DNA of 52,294 nucleotides, taken from positions 1-52,294 of the forward strand of contig CASIAP010000003.1 of NCBI GenBank assembly GCA_949372645.1, written 5' to 3'. Below are positions 44,016-52,294 of this stretch, in pieces (within the stretch, counting starts at the first letter, position 1; every line of letters begins with the position of its first letter). The stretch comes from Candidatus Poseidoniaceae archaeon. GTDB taxonomy: Archaea > Thermoplasmatota > Poseidoniia > Poseidoniales > Poseidoniaceae. Both the position numbers and the translations under genes were made by a program. A model generated the notes under the pieces. The model saw nothing but the letters and a program-made list of their open reading frames with translations. It searched no databases and was not told the DNA's origin.

Positions 44016-45120
44016 GTCGGCCTAAACTTGCGTGAACATGTTCGACCCATCGTTGATTGATACGCCAACCTGTGGCAGTAAAAGTGGATTGGATATCATC
44101 CCACTCTCCATGGAGCAATTCGACAGAAGCATTTGACTCGAGTGCTTCATCTGGAAGTTCACCAAAAGGATGAATTGGTAAAATTAACACCAAATCAGCA
44201 GCTGATGCTGCCACTTTCCGAGCACTTTGAAGAACTGATTGAATCAATTCTGAATGGTCAAGTGACCCTTGAGAATTCCTCCCATATGGAGGGTCGAGAA
44301 CAAAACCAGAAATCCGGTTATGTGCACTTGAAGGTATAATCTCAGGCAATCGTGTCGCATCGCCTAAGAGCAGTTGGGCTTTAGAAGCCGGCATTGCCCA
44401 ATCGAGGTTCTGTTGAGCTCCTTCAATCATCAAAGGGTCAAGATCAACACCGTATGTTTCACGTCCTGAAAGCGCCGCTTCAAGGACAAAACCGCCGGTA
44501 CCAGTCATGAGGTCAAGGGTCGCTCCCTTCTCCCGTGGACCTGATGCCACATTAACGGCCAAACGGGCAAGACGTGGGTCGAGACTCACGGGTTTGAAGA
44601 ACGGTCGGTCTGTTGCACGTCGAGAGGTAATACCGTCTGAATCATCCCCGGAACCTACCATCCAACCGCATGCGATAACTCCCGCACTAGCATCAAGTAC
44701 CATTCCAAGGCGATGAGTGGGGGCTTCGAGATCGATTGAATAACCCTGTAAAGAGAGAATTCCGCCAATTTTTCTTGCCAAATCACGGCTGCTCACACCT
44801 GCCATTTTACCTTCATGTTTCATTGGGCGCACAGCGACTGAACCTGAACGTGGATAGGTTTCCAAATAGGTCCTCATCTGTTCAATAAAATTCGAGGTGT
44901 CTTCTTCATTGTTCCAAACAATGGCATCAAAAAGTAATGCTTGACACCCACTTGCACAATCGACCGCTTCCTGCATTTGTGAAAGTGAAAGGTCGCCTTC
45001 AAGTCGTACTAATCTGCGAGATGCCAACCGAATGACTTGAGCATTGGGAAGCAAGGCAGAGACTTCGGCTCGAGCCAATGCTGGATGCCAGCCACGTAAA
45101 CTCGCTACATGACTCGCCAT
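43981..45120 (-). CDS. tRNA (guanine(10)-N2)-methyltransferase, TrmG10/Trm11-like
   Basis: About 379 residues. An N-terminal THUMP-type domain precedes a Rossmann methyltransferase: motif I LDLMTGTGGFVLEAAL, YGVDLDPLMIEGAQQNL and catalytic GFVLDPPYGRNSQG (DPPY). This matches archaeal TrmG10, which dimethylates G10 of tRNA, and eukaryotic Trm11. ATG 45120 starts MASHVASLRGWHPALARAEV, the normal opening; an upstream start at 45171 is less likely. It is divergent from FEN1 and convergent with the YkgJ gene (overlap 35 nt). Confidence 0.88.
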   Translation of the reverse strand: MASHVASLRGWHPALARAEVSALLPNAQVIRLASRRLVRLEGDLSLSQMQEAVDCASGCQALLFDAIVWNNEEDTSNFIEQMRTYLETYPRSGSVAVRPMKHEGKMAGVSSRDLARKIGGILSLQGYSIDLEAPTHRLGMVLDASAGVIACGWMVGSGDDSDGITSRRATDRPFFKPVSLDPRLARLAVNVASGPREKGATLDLMTGTGGFVLEAALSGRETYGVDLDPLMIEGAQQNLDWAMPASKAQLLLGDATRLPEIIPSSAHNRISGFVLDPPYGRNSQGSLDHSELIQSVLQSARKVAASAADLVLILPIHPFGELPDEALESNASVELLHGEWDDIQSTFTATGWRINQRWVEHVHASLGRLILHATIAPQD

Positions 45121-45195
45121 GGTGAGCGCTTGCGCCTCGCCTTCTTGACCGATTCGGATGCGAATATACACATACTGTCACCCCATATCCCTTTC

Positions 45196-46224
45196 ATGGG
45201 CTGTAATCTTCGTGACCTCGTGACGCCTGAGGACATCGATTTAGCCAGTCTTTCTGGGCAGCGTGTGGGCATCGATGCTTTTCTGACCGCTTTCCAGTTT
45301 CTTACCACCATGCGAGACCGTTCACCGCAAGGCGACGGGGGTCCACTTCGCGCTGACAACGGGAAAATTGTCTCTCATCTGATGGGTTTTCTTAATCGAA
45401 CAACAACCTTGTTAAAACTTGGAATCAAGCCAGTTTACATTTTTGATGGTGAATCACCGGAATTGAAAGCCGATGAATTAGCATCTCGGCGAGTTCGTCG
45501 AGAGGAAGCTAAACGTGTCCATGAAGAAGCATTAGCTGCAGGTGACTTTGCATTAGCTCAAAAAATGGCACCTCGCATCATGTATTATTCTCAAGAGATG
45601 GTCGATGAAACCAAGCAAATGCTCGACTTCCTCGGCGTACCTTGGGTTGTTGCCAAAGCTGAAGGTGAAGGGCAAGCAGCAGTTATGGCTGCCAAAGGAC
45701 AACTCGACATCGTCGCTACCCAAGACTGGGATGCGTTGCTGTATGGCACACCTCGCCTCGTTCGTAACCTGATGAGTGATGGTACCAAACAACATGGCCG
45801 AACCGTTCGAGCCCAACTCATCAATCTCGATGCAATGCTTGGCAGTCACGAGTTGAGCCGAGAACAATTGATCGATCTTGCCATTATGATTGGAACCGAT
45901 TTCCATCCTGGCATCAAGGGAATTGGACCAAAGACGGGAATTAAACTCATCAAAGAACACGGTTCCATCGAAACGATTTGTCAAGTAAAGGACAAAGAAG
46001 TCCCACAGCGTCTCGATGAAATCCGAGAAATATTCCATAACCATCCAGCGGTTGAAGTAGCAGATGAAGACCTTCTCCCAGGTCCAATCGATATCAAAGG
46101 CCTTACTCAGTTCTTACAGGTTGAGCGCCAATTTAGCCAGCGCCGGATGGATAACGAGTTGGACAAATTACGAGATGTCGGCCTTATTCGTGAAGGTGGA
46201 CAAACGTCATTGTTCTCTTTTTGA
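45196..46224 (+). CDS. fen: Flap endonuclease 1 (FEN1)
   Basis: 342 residues starting MGCNLRDLV, the conserved Met-Gly start of FEN1. The XPG-N region has GIDAFLTAFQFLTT (first Asp) and KPVYIFDGESPELK. XPG-I has AEGEGQAAVMAAKG, ATQDWDALLYG and the helix-hairpin-helix IGTDFHPGIKGIGPKTGIKL. The end, QTSLFSF, is a PCNA-interacting peptide (Q-x2-L-F-x-F). It removes 5' flaps in Okazaki fragment maturation and repair. Upstream open frame to 45109 lies in the neighbour's start region and is rejected. It overlaps the convergent CoA-transferase by 18 nt. Confidence 0.96.
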   Translation: MGCNLRDLVTPEDIDLASLSGQRVGIDAFLTAFQFLTTMRDRSPQGDGGPLRADNGKIVSHLMGFLNRTTTLLKLGIKPVYIFDGESPELKADELASRRVRREEAKRVHEEALAAGDFALAQKMAPRIMYYSQEMVDETKQMLDFLGVPWVVAKAEGEGQAAVMAAKGQLDIVATQDWDALLYGTPRLVRNLMSDGTKQHGRTVRAQLINLDAMLGSHELSREQLIDLAIMIGTDFHPGIKGIGPKTGIKLIKEHGSIETICQVKDKEVPQRLDEIREIFHNHPAVEVADEDLLPGPIDIKGLTQFLQVERQFSQRRMDNELDKLRDVGLIREGGQTSLFSF

Positions 46225-47253
46225 AGGCTGCATAAAACGCAAAGGGCTTGCAAGCACATCCACGCCCTGGTATTGTGTAACTGCTTGACGTGCTACGCTT
46301 TGAGGATCGTTCAGAGCTTCGAGAACGGTATTGACAGGGGCACATGGAACACCTGTCAGTTTTTCTTCAAGGACACTGCGGTTGAAATTGGAAACTGCGT
46401 TTGAAACCCTTGACTCCACTGCTTCTCGATCATGAATGCGCCCTTCATTGGTCGCCCACTCTTCACGGTTTTCAAGTGCCAGTGCTTCAACCAAAGTGAG
46501 CCACTGATTGTCAGAACCAACTCCAATGACAAACCATCCGTCTTTTGCTTCAAAAGCCCGATACGGTACGAGGTTTGGATGAGCTGAGCCCATAGGAGTT
46601 GGATTTACTCCACTTGCCATTGCGTTGTGTGCTTGATTGACTAATGCTGCAATGGCACTGTCCCAAAGTGAGAGATCGATGCGCATGGCTTCACCTGTTT
46701 TTTCCTTATGGAATAATGCAGCAAGAATTGCATTTCCTGCATTGAGGCCGGTGATGACATCTATCCATGCCACTCCAACTTTGACCGGCGCCGCGCCGGC
46801 TTCTCCAGTAATGCCCATGATACCACTCCTTGCTTGCAAGGCGACATCATAGCCTGGCTCATCGCGACGTGGGCCTGTAGCGCCATAGGCTGAAATTGAA
46901 CAGAGAATGACATCGCTTGGCAAAGGCCCAAGCAGACGCTCAAGCGTTCCTGGGCGGAAGTTCTCAACAACGACATCTGCTGTTTCGATCAGTGCTCGAA
47001 CCTCTTCCGCTTCTCGTTTGAGGTCAAAGGTGACTATTTCTTTGCCCCGATTACACGATAAGAAATACGCTGCGACTTTCTTTCCGTCAAAGCCGGTGGC
47101 GAATGGTGGACCCCAATGACGGGTATCATCACCCCATGGTGCTTCGATTTTGATGACTTCAGCACCGAGGTCAGCCAACATCTGCGTTGCATAAGGTCCA
47201 GCCAAGATACGCGAGACATCAACGATTCGAATACCCTCTAGAATTCCGCTCAT
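46207..47253 (-). CDS. Family III CoA-transferase (CaiB/BaiF type)
   Basis: 348 residues. The N-terminus IRIVDVSRILAGPYATQMLADLG is a signature of the family. VIKIEAPWGDDTRHW and VVVENFRPGTLERLL follow, with the catalytic aspartate in DEPGYDVALQARSG. The middle has MRIDLSLWDSAIAALV, and the C-terminal GVPCAPVNTVLEALNDPQ closes the interlocked fold. It moves CoA between carboxylic acids; the acid cannot be deduced (formyl-, succinyl- or carnitine-type are possible). The open frame extends upstream to 47433, but the ATG at 47253 gives the usual start. Confidence 0.92.
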   Translation of the reverse strand: MSGILEGIRIVDVSRILAGPYATQMLADLGAEVIKIEAPWGDDTRHWGPPFATGFDGKKVAAYFLSCNRGKEIVTFDLKREAEEVRALIETADVVVENFRPGTLERLLGPLPSDVILCSISAYGATGPRRDEPGYDVALQARSGIMGITGEAGAAPVKVGVAWIDVITGLNAGNAILAALFHKEKTGEAMRIDLSLWDSAIAALVNQAHNAMASGVNPTPMGSAHPNLVPYRAFEAKDGWFVIGVGSDNQWLTLVEALALENREEWATNEGRIHDREAVESRVSNAVSNFNRSVLEEKLTGVPCAPVNTVLEALNDPQSVARQAVTQYQGVDVLASPLRFMQPSKREQ

Positions 47254-47305
47254 GTACCCCCGAAGTGTCCGAAAGGGTTGAACCTCACGCCCCGAACCGT
47301 TGGCT

Positions 47306-48775
47306 ATGGAGCGGTTAAATTTCGAAGACGACCGGCTCTGGATACGTTTGTTGATGTTGGGCATCTTGCTCAACCTCATCGTTTGTTTCACCAGCGATTT
47401 AGGACTCGATACACAGGTGAAAATGGCCGTCAATGAAGATGGTGCTCTTCCTTGGGGCGATTTACGTCCTGAAACTGCAGGCGAAAGCGACCCAAATGAT
47501 GGAGGTCAGCGAGTCGTATTACCGCTGTATAATCTGTCAGAAGTCGGCATCAAAGCGATGGCCTTCCTTACTTTTGCTGGCATGATTGCTTGCTTATACC
47601 GGTGGGGCGGCGTTCGTTCTGCTGCTGTTCTTTCACTCTCACCAGCATTCATATTCTCAATTGGCCGGGGGTATGAAGAAGTCTACTTGGCTGTTTTTTG
47701 TGCTGCAGCATTCATGCTGTTCACAGGTGTATTTTCAGAAAAAAACAGAATGCTCCAGTCATTTGGAGGCGCACTCGCGTTCATGATGATGCCTTATGCA
47801 AAGGGTTTCACCGATGGAACTGGAATACTGATTGGAGCGGCCGTGTTGACAGTTGTAGTCACTCTTTGGAACGAAATTGAACAGCGTGGTGGGGAGAAAA
47901 CCAAATGGATGGAAAAACCCAATACCGTTGGAATCGTTGTTTTCGTTTCCGTTTCTCTTTGTATGATCATTCTCGGGATGCTCGAATACAGCAGTACGCT
48001 TTCCATCATGATTGAAAGTCCTGTCCGATACGGTACTGCGTTGGTATTTTCGATATTGGACGTCGTGGTTATTTTTACTTTAATTGGAATGGTTTCATGG
48101 CCGTTTGTAGGGTCAATGTTGGAGGGGTTCAAATCAATCACCGATTCAAAAACTGCTCAAATGACAGGTTTCATTTCAGGAATACTCACTGCACTCGTGT
48201 TCTATGTCGCAGCCCTTTGGACCTATGAAGCGAGTATTTGGAATGCTGATTGGCCCGGCATCATGTGGACAATGGGGAATAATGGACGATATGCGACTAT
48301 GCTGTTCATCCCTTTGGGGTTGTTACTCCAACAACTCAGGCTTCATGTCGAAGTGCCGACCTATGACGCACCCCTCTCAAAAGCAAAGGTCATGGGAATG
48401 ACGCTTCTTTTGCTACTGCCACTTTCGATGCTTGCATCCATTCATGGGCAAACCATGTGGACTGATGAAGCGGCGAGTGAAATGAAACTCGAGAAGGGGG
48501 AGGAGTTTCTGTTTGTGTCAGAAGACACGCTTGGCATGCACTGGCTCTATACGTTCTATGCTCCACTTGATGCGGAGGAAAAGGAAATCACAGGTCATTG
48601 GAGATCAATAGACTCGACCTGGGAGTTGGATTTAGACTCCAGCTTATCGCAAGTGACAACACTCGTTGTTTCACCTGATGTAACATTAGCACCCAAAGGA
48701 TGGATTGTTGAATCAAGTGGAGAAGTAAACCTTCTCAACGGGGGAGGCGAATGGCGCGTGTTAACGCGCTCCTAA
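47306..48775 (+). CDS. Multi-pass membrane protein of unknown function
   Basis: 489 residues. It has about nine hydrophobic helices and a C-terminal ~110-residue soluble domain likely outside the cell. The first helix is followed by an acidic loop (LGLDTQVKMAVNEDGALPWGD), a layout like GT-C glycosyltransferases, though no catalytic motif is certain. ATG 47306 is two codons after a TTG. The gene is intact and lies between the CoA-transferase and the Hc1-like gene, whose stop faces it three bases away. Confidence 0.6.
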   Translation: MERLNFEDDRLWIRLLMLGILLNLIVCFTSDLGLDTQVKMAVNEDGALPWGDLRPETAGESDPNDGGQRVVLPLYNLSEVGIKAMAFLTFAGMIACLYRWGGVRSAAVLSLSPAFIFSIGRGYEEVYLAVFCAAAFMLFTGVFSEKNRMLQSFGGALAFMMMPYAKGFTDGTGILIGAAVLTVVVTLWNEIEQRGGEKTKWMEKPNTVGIVVFVSVSLCMIILGMLEYSSTLSIMIESPVRYGTALVFSILDVVVIFTLIGMVSWPFVGSMLEGFKSITDSKTAQMTGFISGILTALVFYVAALWTYEASIWNADWPGIMWTMGNNGRYATMLFIPLGLLLQQLRLHVEVPTYDAPLSKAKVMGMTLLLLLPLSMLASIHGQTMWTDEAASEMKLEKGEEFLFVSEDTLGMHWLYTFYAPLDAEEKEITGHWRSIDSTWELDLDSSLSQVTTLVVSPDVTLAPKGWIVESSGEVNLLNGGGEWRVLTRS

Positions 48776-48777
48776 CC

Positions 48778-48957
48778 TCAAGCGTTCTTGTCAGCTTGGA
48801 CTTGTGCACGGACAGCTTGTGCAGCAGACTTTGCATCTTGCATAGCCTTGCGCACACGGGTGCCAGCAGCAGCGTTACCCTTGTCATGCTTGACAGCATC
48901 ACCAAGAGCGGCAGTTAAATCATCAATCATCGTTTGAACCATAGCCTCGACGGACAT
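48778..48957 (-). CDS. Small Hc1-like (histone H1-like) basic protein
   Basis: 59 residues. The segment KGNAAAGTRVRKAMQDAKSA closely matches the GNKAAGTRVRK signature of the Hc1 family, DNA-binding proteins first known from Chlamydia and found in other bacteria. It is a helical protein with no signal peptide. Family members condense DNA. ATG 48957 is chosen because the upstream open frame to 49077 is Cys- and Phe-rich and unlike the family. A TATA-like AATAAAAG lies ~28 nt upstream. Divergent from aceE. Confidence 0.7.
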   Translation of the reverse strand: MSVEAMVQTMIDDLTAALGDAVKHDKGNAAAGTRVRKAMQDAKSAAQAVRAQVQADKNA

Positions 48958-48977
48958 AACTTGCCCGCAGAGTAATC

Positions 48978-48989
48978 GGCTTTTATTGG
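48978..48989 (-). promoter_or_regulatory. TATA-like element before the Hc1-like gene
   Basis: Minus-strand CCAATAAAAGCC lies 21-32 nt before the ATG at 48957, the distance expected for a leaderless archaeal transcript. Confidence 0.35.
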
Positions 48990-49151
48990 TTCCTCCGGAA
49001 AAACATGAAAAACGGCAACAAAAATCGATGCATAGAGCGCCGGCTTGCAAAAAATGCTCCGAAAAGGCACATCCCACCGAAACTCCGACCGGATTTCAAG
49101 CGAGAGGTTGAAAGCCCCTAGGTTAGAGGGGGTGTCAAGGAGGAGTAAGAC

Positions 49152-51824
49152 ATGGGCTTTGGTGTTCGAGGAACTTTACCTGACCCTGACCCTGTTGCAA
49201 CACAGGAATGGGTTGATTCGATTCTTGCGGTCCGAGACCAGCTTGGAGACGAAGAAGCCCGTCGCATCTTGCTTTCAACCGTTGACGCAGCTCGACATGC
49301 TGGCGTTGAAATTGACGTTGTCAATACCCCTTACCTCAATACGATTCACCCTGAAAGCCAAGGGACCTATCCGGGCGATTTGGAAATGGAACTGCGCCTC
49401 CATGGCATTAACCGATGGAATGCAATGATGATTGTCACTCGAGGGAACAAATATTTCGAAGGCATTGGCGGTCACATCTCCACCTATGCATCAACATCTC
49501 ACGCATGGGAGATTGGATTCAACCACTTCTTCCGAGGCAAAGATGGGGAAGGGCAAGGCGACCACCTCTATTGGCAAGGACACGCCTCCCCAGGAATCTA
49601 TGCCCGTGCTTGGCTTGAAGGAAGATTAACCCATGAGCAAATGGAAGCATTCCGTCAAGAGACCGGGGGCAAGGGGTTGTCTTCATATCCGCATCCCCGC
49701 CTTATGCCTGATTTCTGGGAATTCCCAACCGTCAGCATGGGCCTTGGAGCAATGACTGCCATCCACCAAGCGCGTTTCAACCGCTACCTCGAAGACCGTG
49801 GATTGGTTTCAACCGCAAACTCCCGTGTATGGTATACAATGGGCGATGGTGAATCTGATGAACCCGAGTCTCTGTCCCAACTTTCTCTTGCAGGTCGTGA
49901 AGGGCTTGACAACATTGTCATGACCATGAACTGTAACCTTCAACGCCTCGATGGTCCCGTCCGTGGCAATTCAAAGATTGTTCAAGAACTCGAAGGTCGC
50001 TTCCGTGGTGCTGGCTGGAACGTCATCAAAGTACTCTGGGGCAGCAGTTGGGATGAATTATTCGCCCAAGACTCTGCAGGCTTAATCGCAACACGGCTCG
50101 ATACATTAGTCGATGGTGATGAACAGCGTATCATGACTGCAGACGGTGCAATCATTCGTAAGGAGTTGTTCAACTCAGAAGGCCTCGCTGCTTTGGTCGC
50201 CCACTTGAGTGATGATGATCTGGTGGACTTATGCGCAGATGTTGGTGGGCACGATTTCATCAAACTCCATGCAGCCTATGCTCAAGCGACTGCTCACAAG
50301 GGTCAGCCAACCGTTGTACTCATGCGCACCATCAAAGGATTCGGACTTGGACCTGCTTTTGCAGGACGAAACACGACCCATCAGAAGAAGAAGGCCGGAA
50401 TGGAAAGCATACAGTACATGCGCGACGATTTGGGACTCAAATTTACTGACGAAGAGTTAGAAGACTACCCCTATGTGATGCCAGAAGATGTTCCCGAAGT
50501 GGTGGCGTATGCTAAGCAACGCAGAGCTGTTATGGACGGTTTTATGCCAACTCGAGTCGTTCCCAAGTTTGACCTTAAGCTCCCCGAAGAAGCAACCTAT
50601 GCTGAATTCGATGATGGCACAAAAGGCAAGATGCAAGTCTCAACAACCATGGCGTTCGTTCGTATTTTGCGTGCTTTGATGAAGGACAAAGAATTCGGAA
50701 AGAGAATTGTTCCAATTATCCCTGACGAGGCCCGAACCTTTGGTATGGATCCCTTATTTGCTGAATTTGGAATCTACCATCCAGAAGGCCAACTCTACAA
50801 ACCAGTCGACCACAAAGTTCTGATGAAGTACAAGGAATCCGCAAAAGGTCAACTCTTGGAAGAAGGCATTAACGAAGCAGGTGCAACTTCGACGTTCATC
50901 GCCGCAGCTACTTCTTTTGCAACCCACCATTATCCAACAATTCCATTCTATACCTTCTATTCGATGTTCGGATTCCAACGTGTGGCTGACCTCATTTGGT
51001 CTGCAGCAGACCAACGCGCTCGTGGTTTCCTCATGGGAGCAACCTCCGGTCGAACCACACTCAACGGTGAAGGTTTGCAACACCAAGACGGGCACTCACT
51101 TTTGATGGCGCATACCAATCCTGCAGTTCGTGCCTGGGACCCTGCATTTGCTTACGAATTGGCCACCATCATCCGACACGGAATTGATGAGATGTATGGA
51201 CAGGACAAAGACGTCATTCACTACATTGCTGTCTACAATGAGAATTATCCTATGCCGCCTAAGCCAGAAGGTGTTGACCAAGGTATCATTCGCGGTATGT
51301 ATTTGCTTCGAGGTGCACCAAAGGGCGACGGTCCAATCGTTCGTCTCATAGGTTCAGGCCCGATCATGGTGCAAGTCTTGGATGCAGTTGAGAAACTCGA
51401 AGCATATGGTGTTCGTTCAGAAATATATTCAGCAACATCCTATGGCGAAATGCGCCGAGAAGGTTTGGAATGCGACCGATGGAACCGATTGCACCCAAGC
51501 AAGACCGCTAAGCAACCGTGGATTGAACAAATGCTTGGAACCGGAGATGTTCCAGTCATTGCCGTCAGCGATAACATGGCAGCAGTCCCAGATATGATTC
51601 GCCAATGGGTTGGTGGCCACTTTACCGTCTTAGGAACCGATGGGTTCGGTCGCTCCGATACCCGTGAAGCACTTCGCCGATTCTTTGAAATTGATGGGAA
51701 AGCAGTTGCACTTGCAGCACTTTCCTCACTTGTAAGAGATGGTTCAATCGATGCCAGCGTTTACGAAAAAGCTGAGAAAGAGTTTGGAATTTCAACCGAG
51801 CGTAAAGACATCACACAACTTTGA
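49152..51824 (+). CDS. aceE: Pyruvate dehydrogenase E1, homodimeric (AceE type)
   Basis: 890 residues, close to the 887 of E. coli AceE. The thiamine diphosphate motif is GDGESDEPESLSQL with a downstream NCNLQRLDG. GGHISTYASTSHAWEIGFN and ETGGKGLSSYPHPRLMPDFW are typical of the homodimeric class, not the alpha/beta E1 of most archaea. It decarboxylates pyruvate and acetylates the lipoyl group of E2. No E2 or E3 gene is in the window. ATG 49152 follows an AAGGAGGAG ribosome site. The bacterial-type enzyme suggests acquisition by transfer. Confidence 0.95.
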   Translation: MGFGVRGTLPDPDPVATQEWVDSILAVRDQLGDEEARRILLSTVDAARHAGVEIDVVNTPYLNTIHPESQGTYPGDLEMELRLHGINRWNAMMIVTRGNKYFEGIGGHISTYASTSHAWEIGFNHFFRGKDGEGQGDHLYWQGHASPGIYARAWLEGRLTHEQMEAFRQETGGKGLSSYPHPRLMPDFWEFPTVSMGLGAMTAIHQARFNRYLEDRGLVSTANSRVWYTMGDGESDEPESLSQLSLAGREGLDNIVMTMNCNLQRLDGPVRGNSKIVQELEGRFRGAGWNVIKVLWGSSWDELFAQDSAGLIATRLDTLVDGDEQRIMTADGAIIRKELFNSEGLAALVAHLSDDDLVDLCADVGGHDFIKLHAAYAQATAHKGQPTVVLMRTIKGFGLGPAFAGRNTTHQKKKAGMESIQYMRDDLGLKFTDEELEDYPYVMPEDVPEVVAYAKQRRAVMDGFMPTRVVPKFDLKLPEEATYAEFDDGTKGKMQVSTTMAFVRILRALMKDKEFGKRIVPIIPDEARTFGMDPLFAEFGIYHPEGQLYKPVDHKVLMKYKESAKGQLLEEGINEAGATSTFIAAATSFATHHYPTIPFYTFYSMFGFQRVADLIWSAADQRARGFLMGATSGRTTLNGEGLQHQDGHSLLMAHTNPAVRAWDPAFAYELATIIRHGIDEMYGQDKDVIHYIAVYNENYPMPPKPEGVDQGIIRGMYLLRGAPKGDGPIVRLIGSGPIMVQVLDAVEKLEAYGVRSEIYSATSYGEMRREGLECDRWNRLHPSKTAKQPWIEQMLGTGDVPVIAVSDNMAAVPDMIRQWVGGHFTVLGTDGFGRSDTREALRRFFEIDGKAVALAALSSLVRDGSIDASVYEKAEKEFGISTERKDITQL

Positions 51825-51849
51825 TGTAAAGGAAGGGAATATACCTTCT

Positions 51850-52200
51850 TCACTCGCTTCCGACGAGCTTGTAATCATCAGAAAGTGGTGTAGCACCGGT
51901 TTCCATGAGGATGATTTGGCCGTCTTTGAACCGCATAAAAGACATGACGGCTTCAGAGTCAGAATCGTTTGCAAAGTGAACAATGGAGTGAGCAACGCCA
52001 ACTTCATCGTTTTCGAACAAGATTCTGTTGTGTTCCGAGGTTGGAGTGCTGCCGCCGCTGACGAATCCGAGAATGTCAGATTTACTCATGGTGTATCCAC
52101 CCACGTGAGGATTGAAGACACAATCATCGTGGATGATTTTTCCGAGTGCTTCGACATTTGCGGTATCCCAGGCTTCATTGTATGCTGCTATAATAGACAT
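51850..52200 (-). CDS. SnoaL/NTF2-like protein
   Basis: 116 residues. The order helix-strand fits NTF2-like folds: an N-terminal helix (IAAYNEAWDTANVEALGKII), then DDCVFNPHVGG, a middle helix, and three strands (NRILFENDEVGVAHSIVHF, AVMSFMRFKDGQIILME). SnoaL-like proteins are small enzymes or ligand-binding modules. No further role can be inferred. ATG 52200 follows AAGGTGAAATC. A TATA box ~26 nt upstream predicts a nearly leaderless transcript, and a 14-bp palindrome adjoins it. Confidence 0.75.
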   Translation of the reverse strand: MSIIAAYNEAWDTANVEALGKIIHDDCVFNPHVGGYTMSKSDILGFVSGGSTPTSEHNRILFENDEVGVAHSIVHFANDSDSEAVMSFMRFKDGQIILMETGATPLSDDYKLVGSE

Positions 52201-52221
52201 GATTTCACCTTAACTCTCCGT

Positions 52222-52229
52222 TTTTTAAA
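52222..52229 (-). promoter_or_regulatory. TATA box of the SnoaL-like gene
   Basis: Minus-strand TTTAAAAA lies 22-29 nt upstream of the ATG at 52200, the position expected for an archaeal TATA box with a leaderless transcript. Confidence 0.5.
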
Positions 52230-52242
52230 CCCGTCGACGGGT
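52229..52242. promoter_or_regulatory. 14-bp perfect palindrome abutting the TATA box
   Basis: ACCCGTCGACGGGT equals its own reverse complement and touches the upstream edge of the TATA box, where the BRE element and TFB bind. A dimeric regulator here could block or recruit the basal machinery. Seen in the sequence; the role is inferred. Confidence 0.45.
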
Positions 52243-52294
52243 GAATCTGCTGTAAGAGGACCAATTTTTCAAGGTGCAAATTGAGGACACACCG

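Overview
The window looks like a chromosomal segment of a marine euryarchaeon, most likely Marine Group II (Poseidoniales) or a close Thermoplasmatota relative. The archaeal evidence is a type IV pilin with the class III leader and the SPVIATILM core, a FEN1 nuclease ending in a PCNA-binding peptide, a type 2 methionine aminopeptidase, a THUMP-type tRNA G10 methyltransferase and archaeal-style TATA boxes. Mixed in are genes of bacterial type (homodimeric AceE, RsuA-like pseudouridine synthase, BolA with a CGFS glutaredoxin, an Hc1-like basic protein) and secreted proteins with DSDGDG calcium repeats. This mixture fits that group, but the taxon is inferred without a search.

Layout. At 1-6.2 kb are a truncated secreted protein, a winged-helix STAND ATPase, thioredoxin, ribulose-phosphate epimerase, a glycosyltransferase, a Wzx-like flippase and a BolA/Grx4 pair. 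From about 6.2 to 28.5 kb lies a surface-glycan locus, AT-rich in its core (about 8.9-20.7 kb). It holds a sugar aminotransferase, a nucleotide-sugar dehydrogenase, an SDR epimerase, a GT-C-like membrane protein, an ABC exporter (Wzm/Wzt type), at least six glycosyltransferases, a small methyltransferase-fold protein, a beta-helix surface protein with 105-bp repeats, and three related QueC-like PP-loop proteins. From 28.6 to 35.4 kb, on the minus strand, are the pilin, MetAP2, Sua5, a small unknown, a Pro-rich repeat protein, an RDD membrane protein and an SF1 helicase. From 35.4 to 42.6 kb are a zinc-ribbon protein, a GNAT, a NodB deacetylase, a vWA protein flanked by two proteins that share an unusual N-terminal tag, and a FUN14 protein. 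From 42.6 kb to the end are mostly housekeeping genes: pseudouridine synthase, tRNA-Arg, TrmG10, FEN1, CoA-transferase, AceE and an NTF2-like protein.

How the genes work together. The aminotransferase, dehydrogenase and epimerase would make activated sugars, the glycosyltransferases would assemble them, and two different export routes (Wzx flippase and ABC exporter) are present. The QueC-like trio is the most unusual part and has no obvious textbook role in glycan synthesis.

Quality caveat. Many genes between 11.0 and 17.4 kb and between 22.6 and 27.2 kb are broken by single-base frameshifts, although each frame still reads as normal conserved protein. One of these is proved as a 1-base insertion by comparing tandem repeat copies. 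Consensus indel errors are the likeliest cause, so I treat these loci as single genes with broken frames. Convergent genes often overlap by 16-77 nt, indicating a compact genome.
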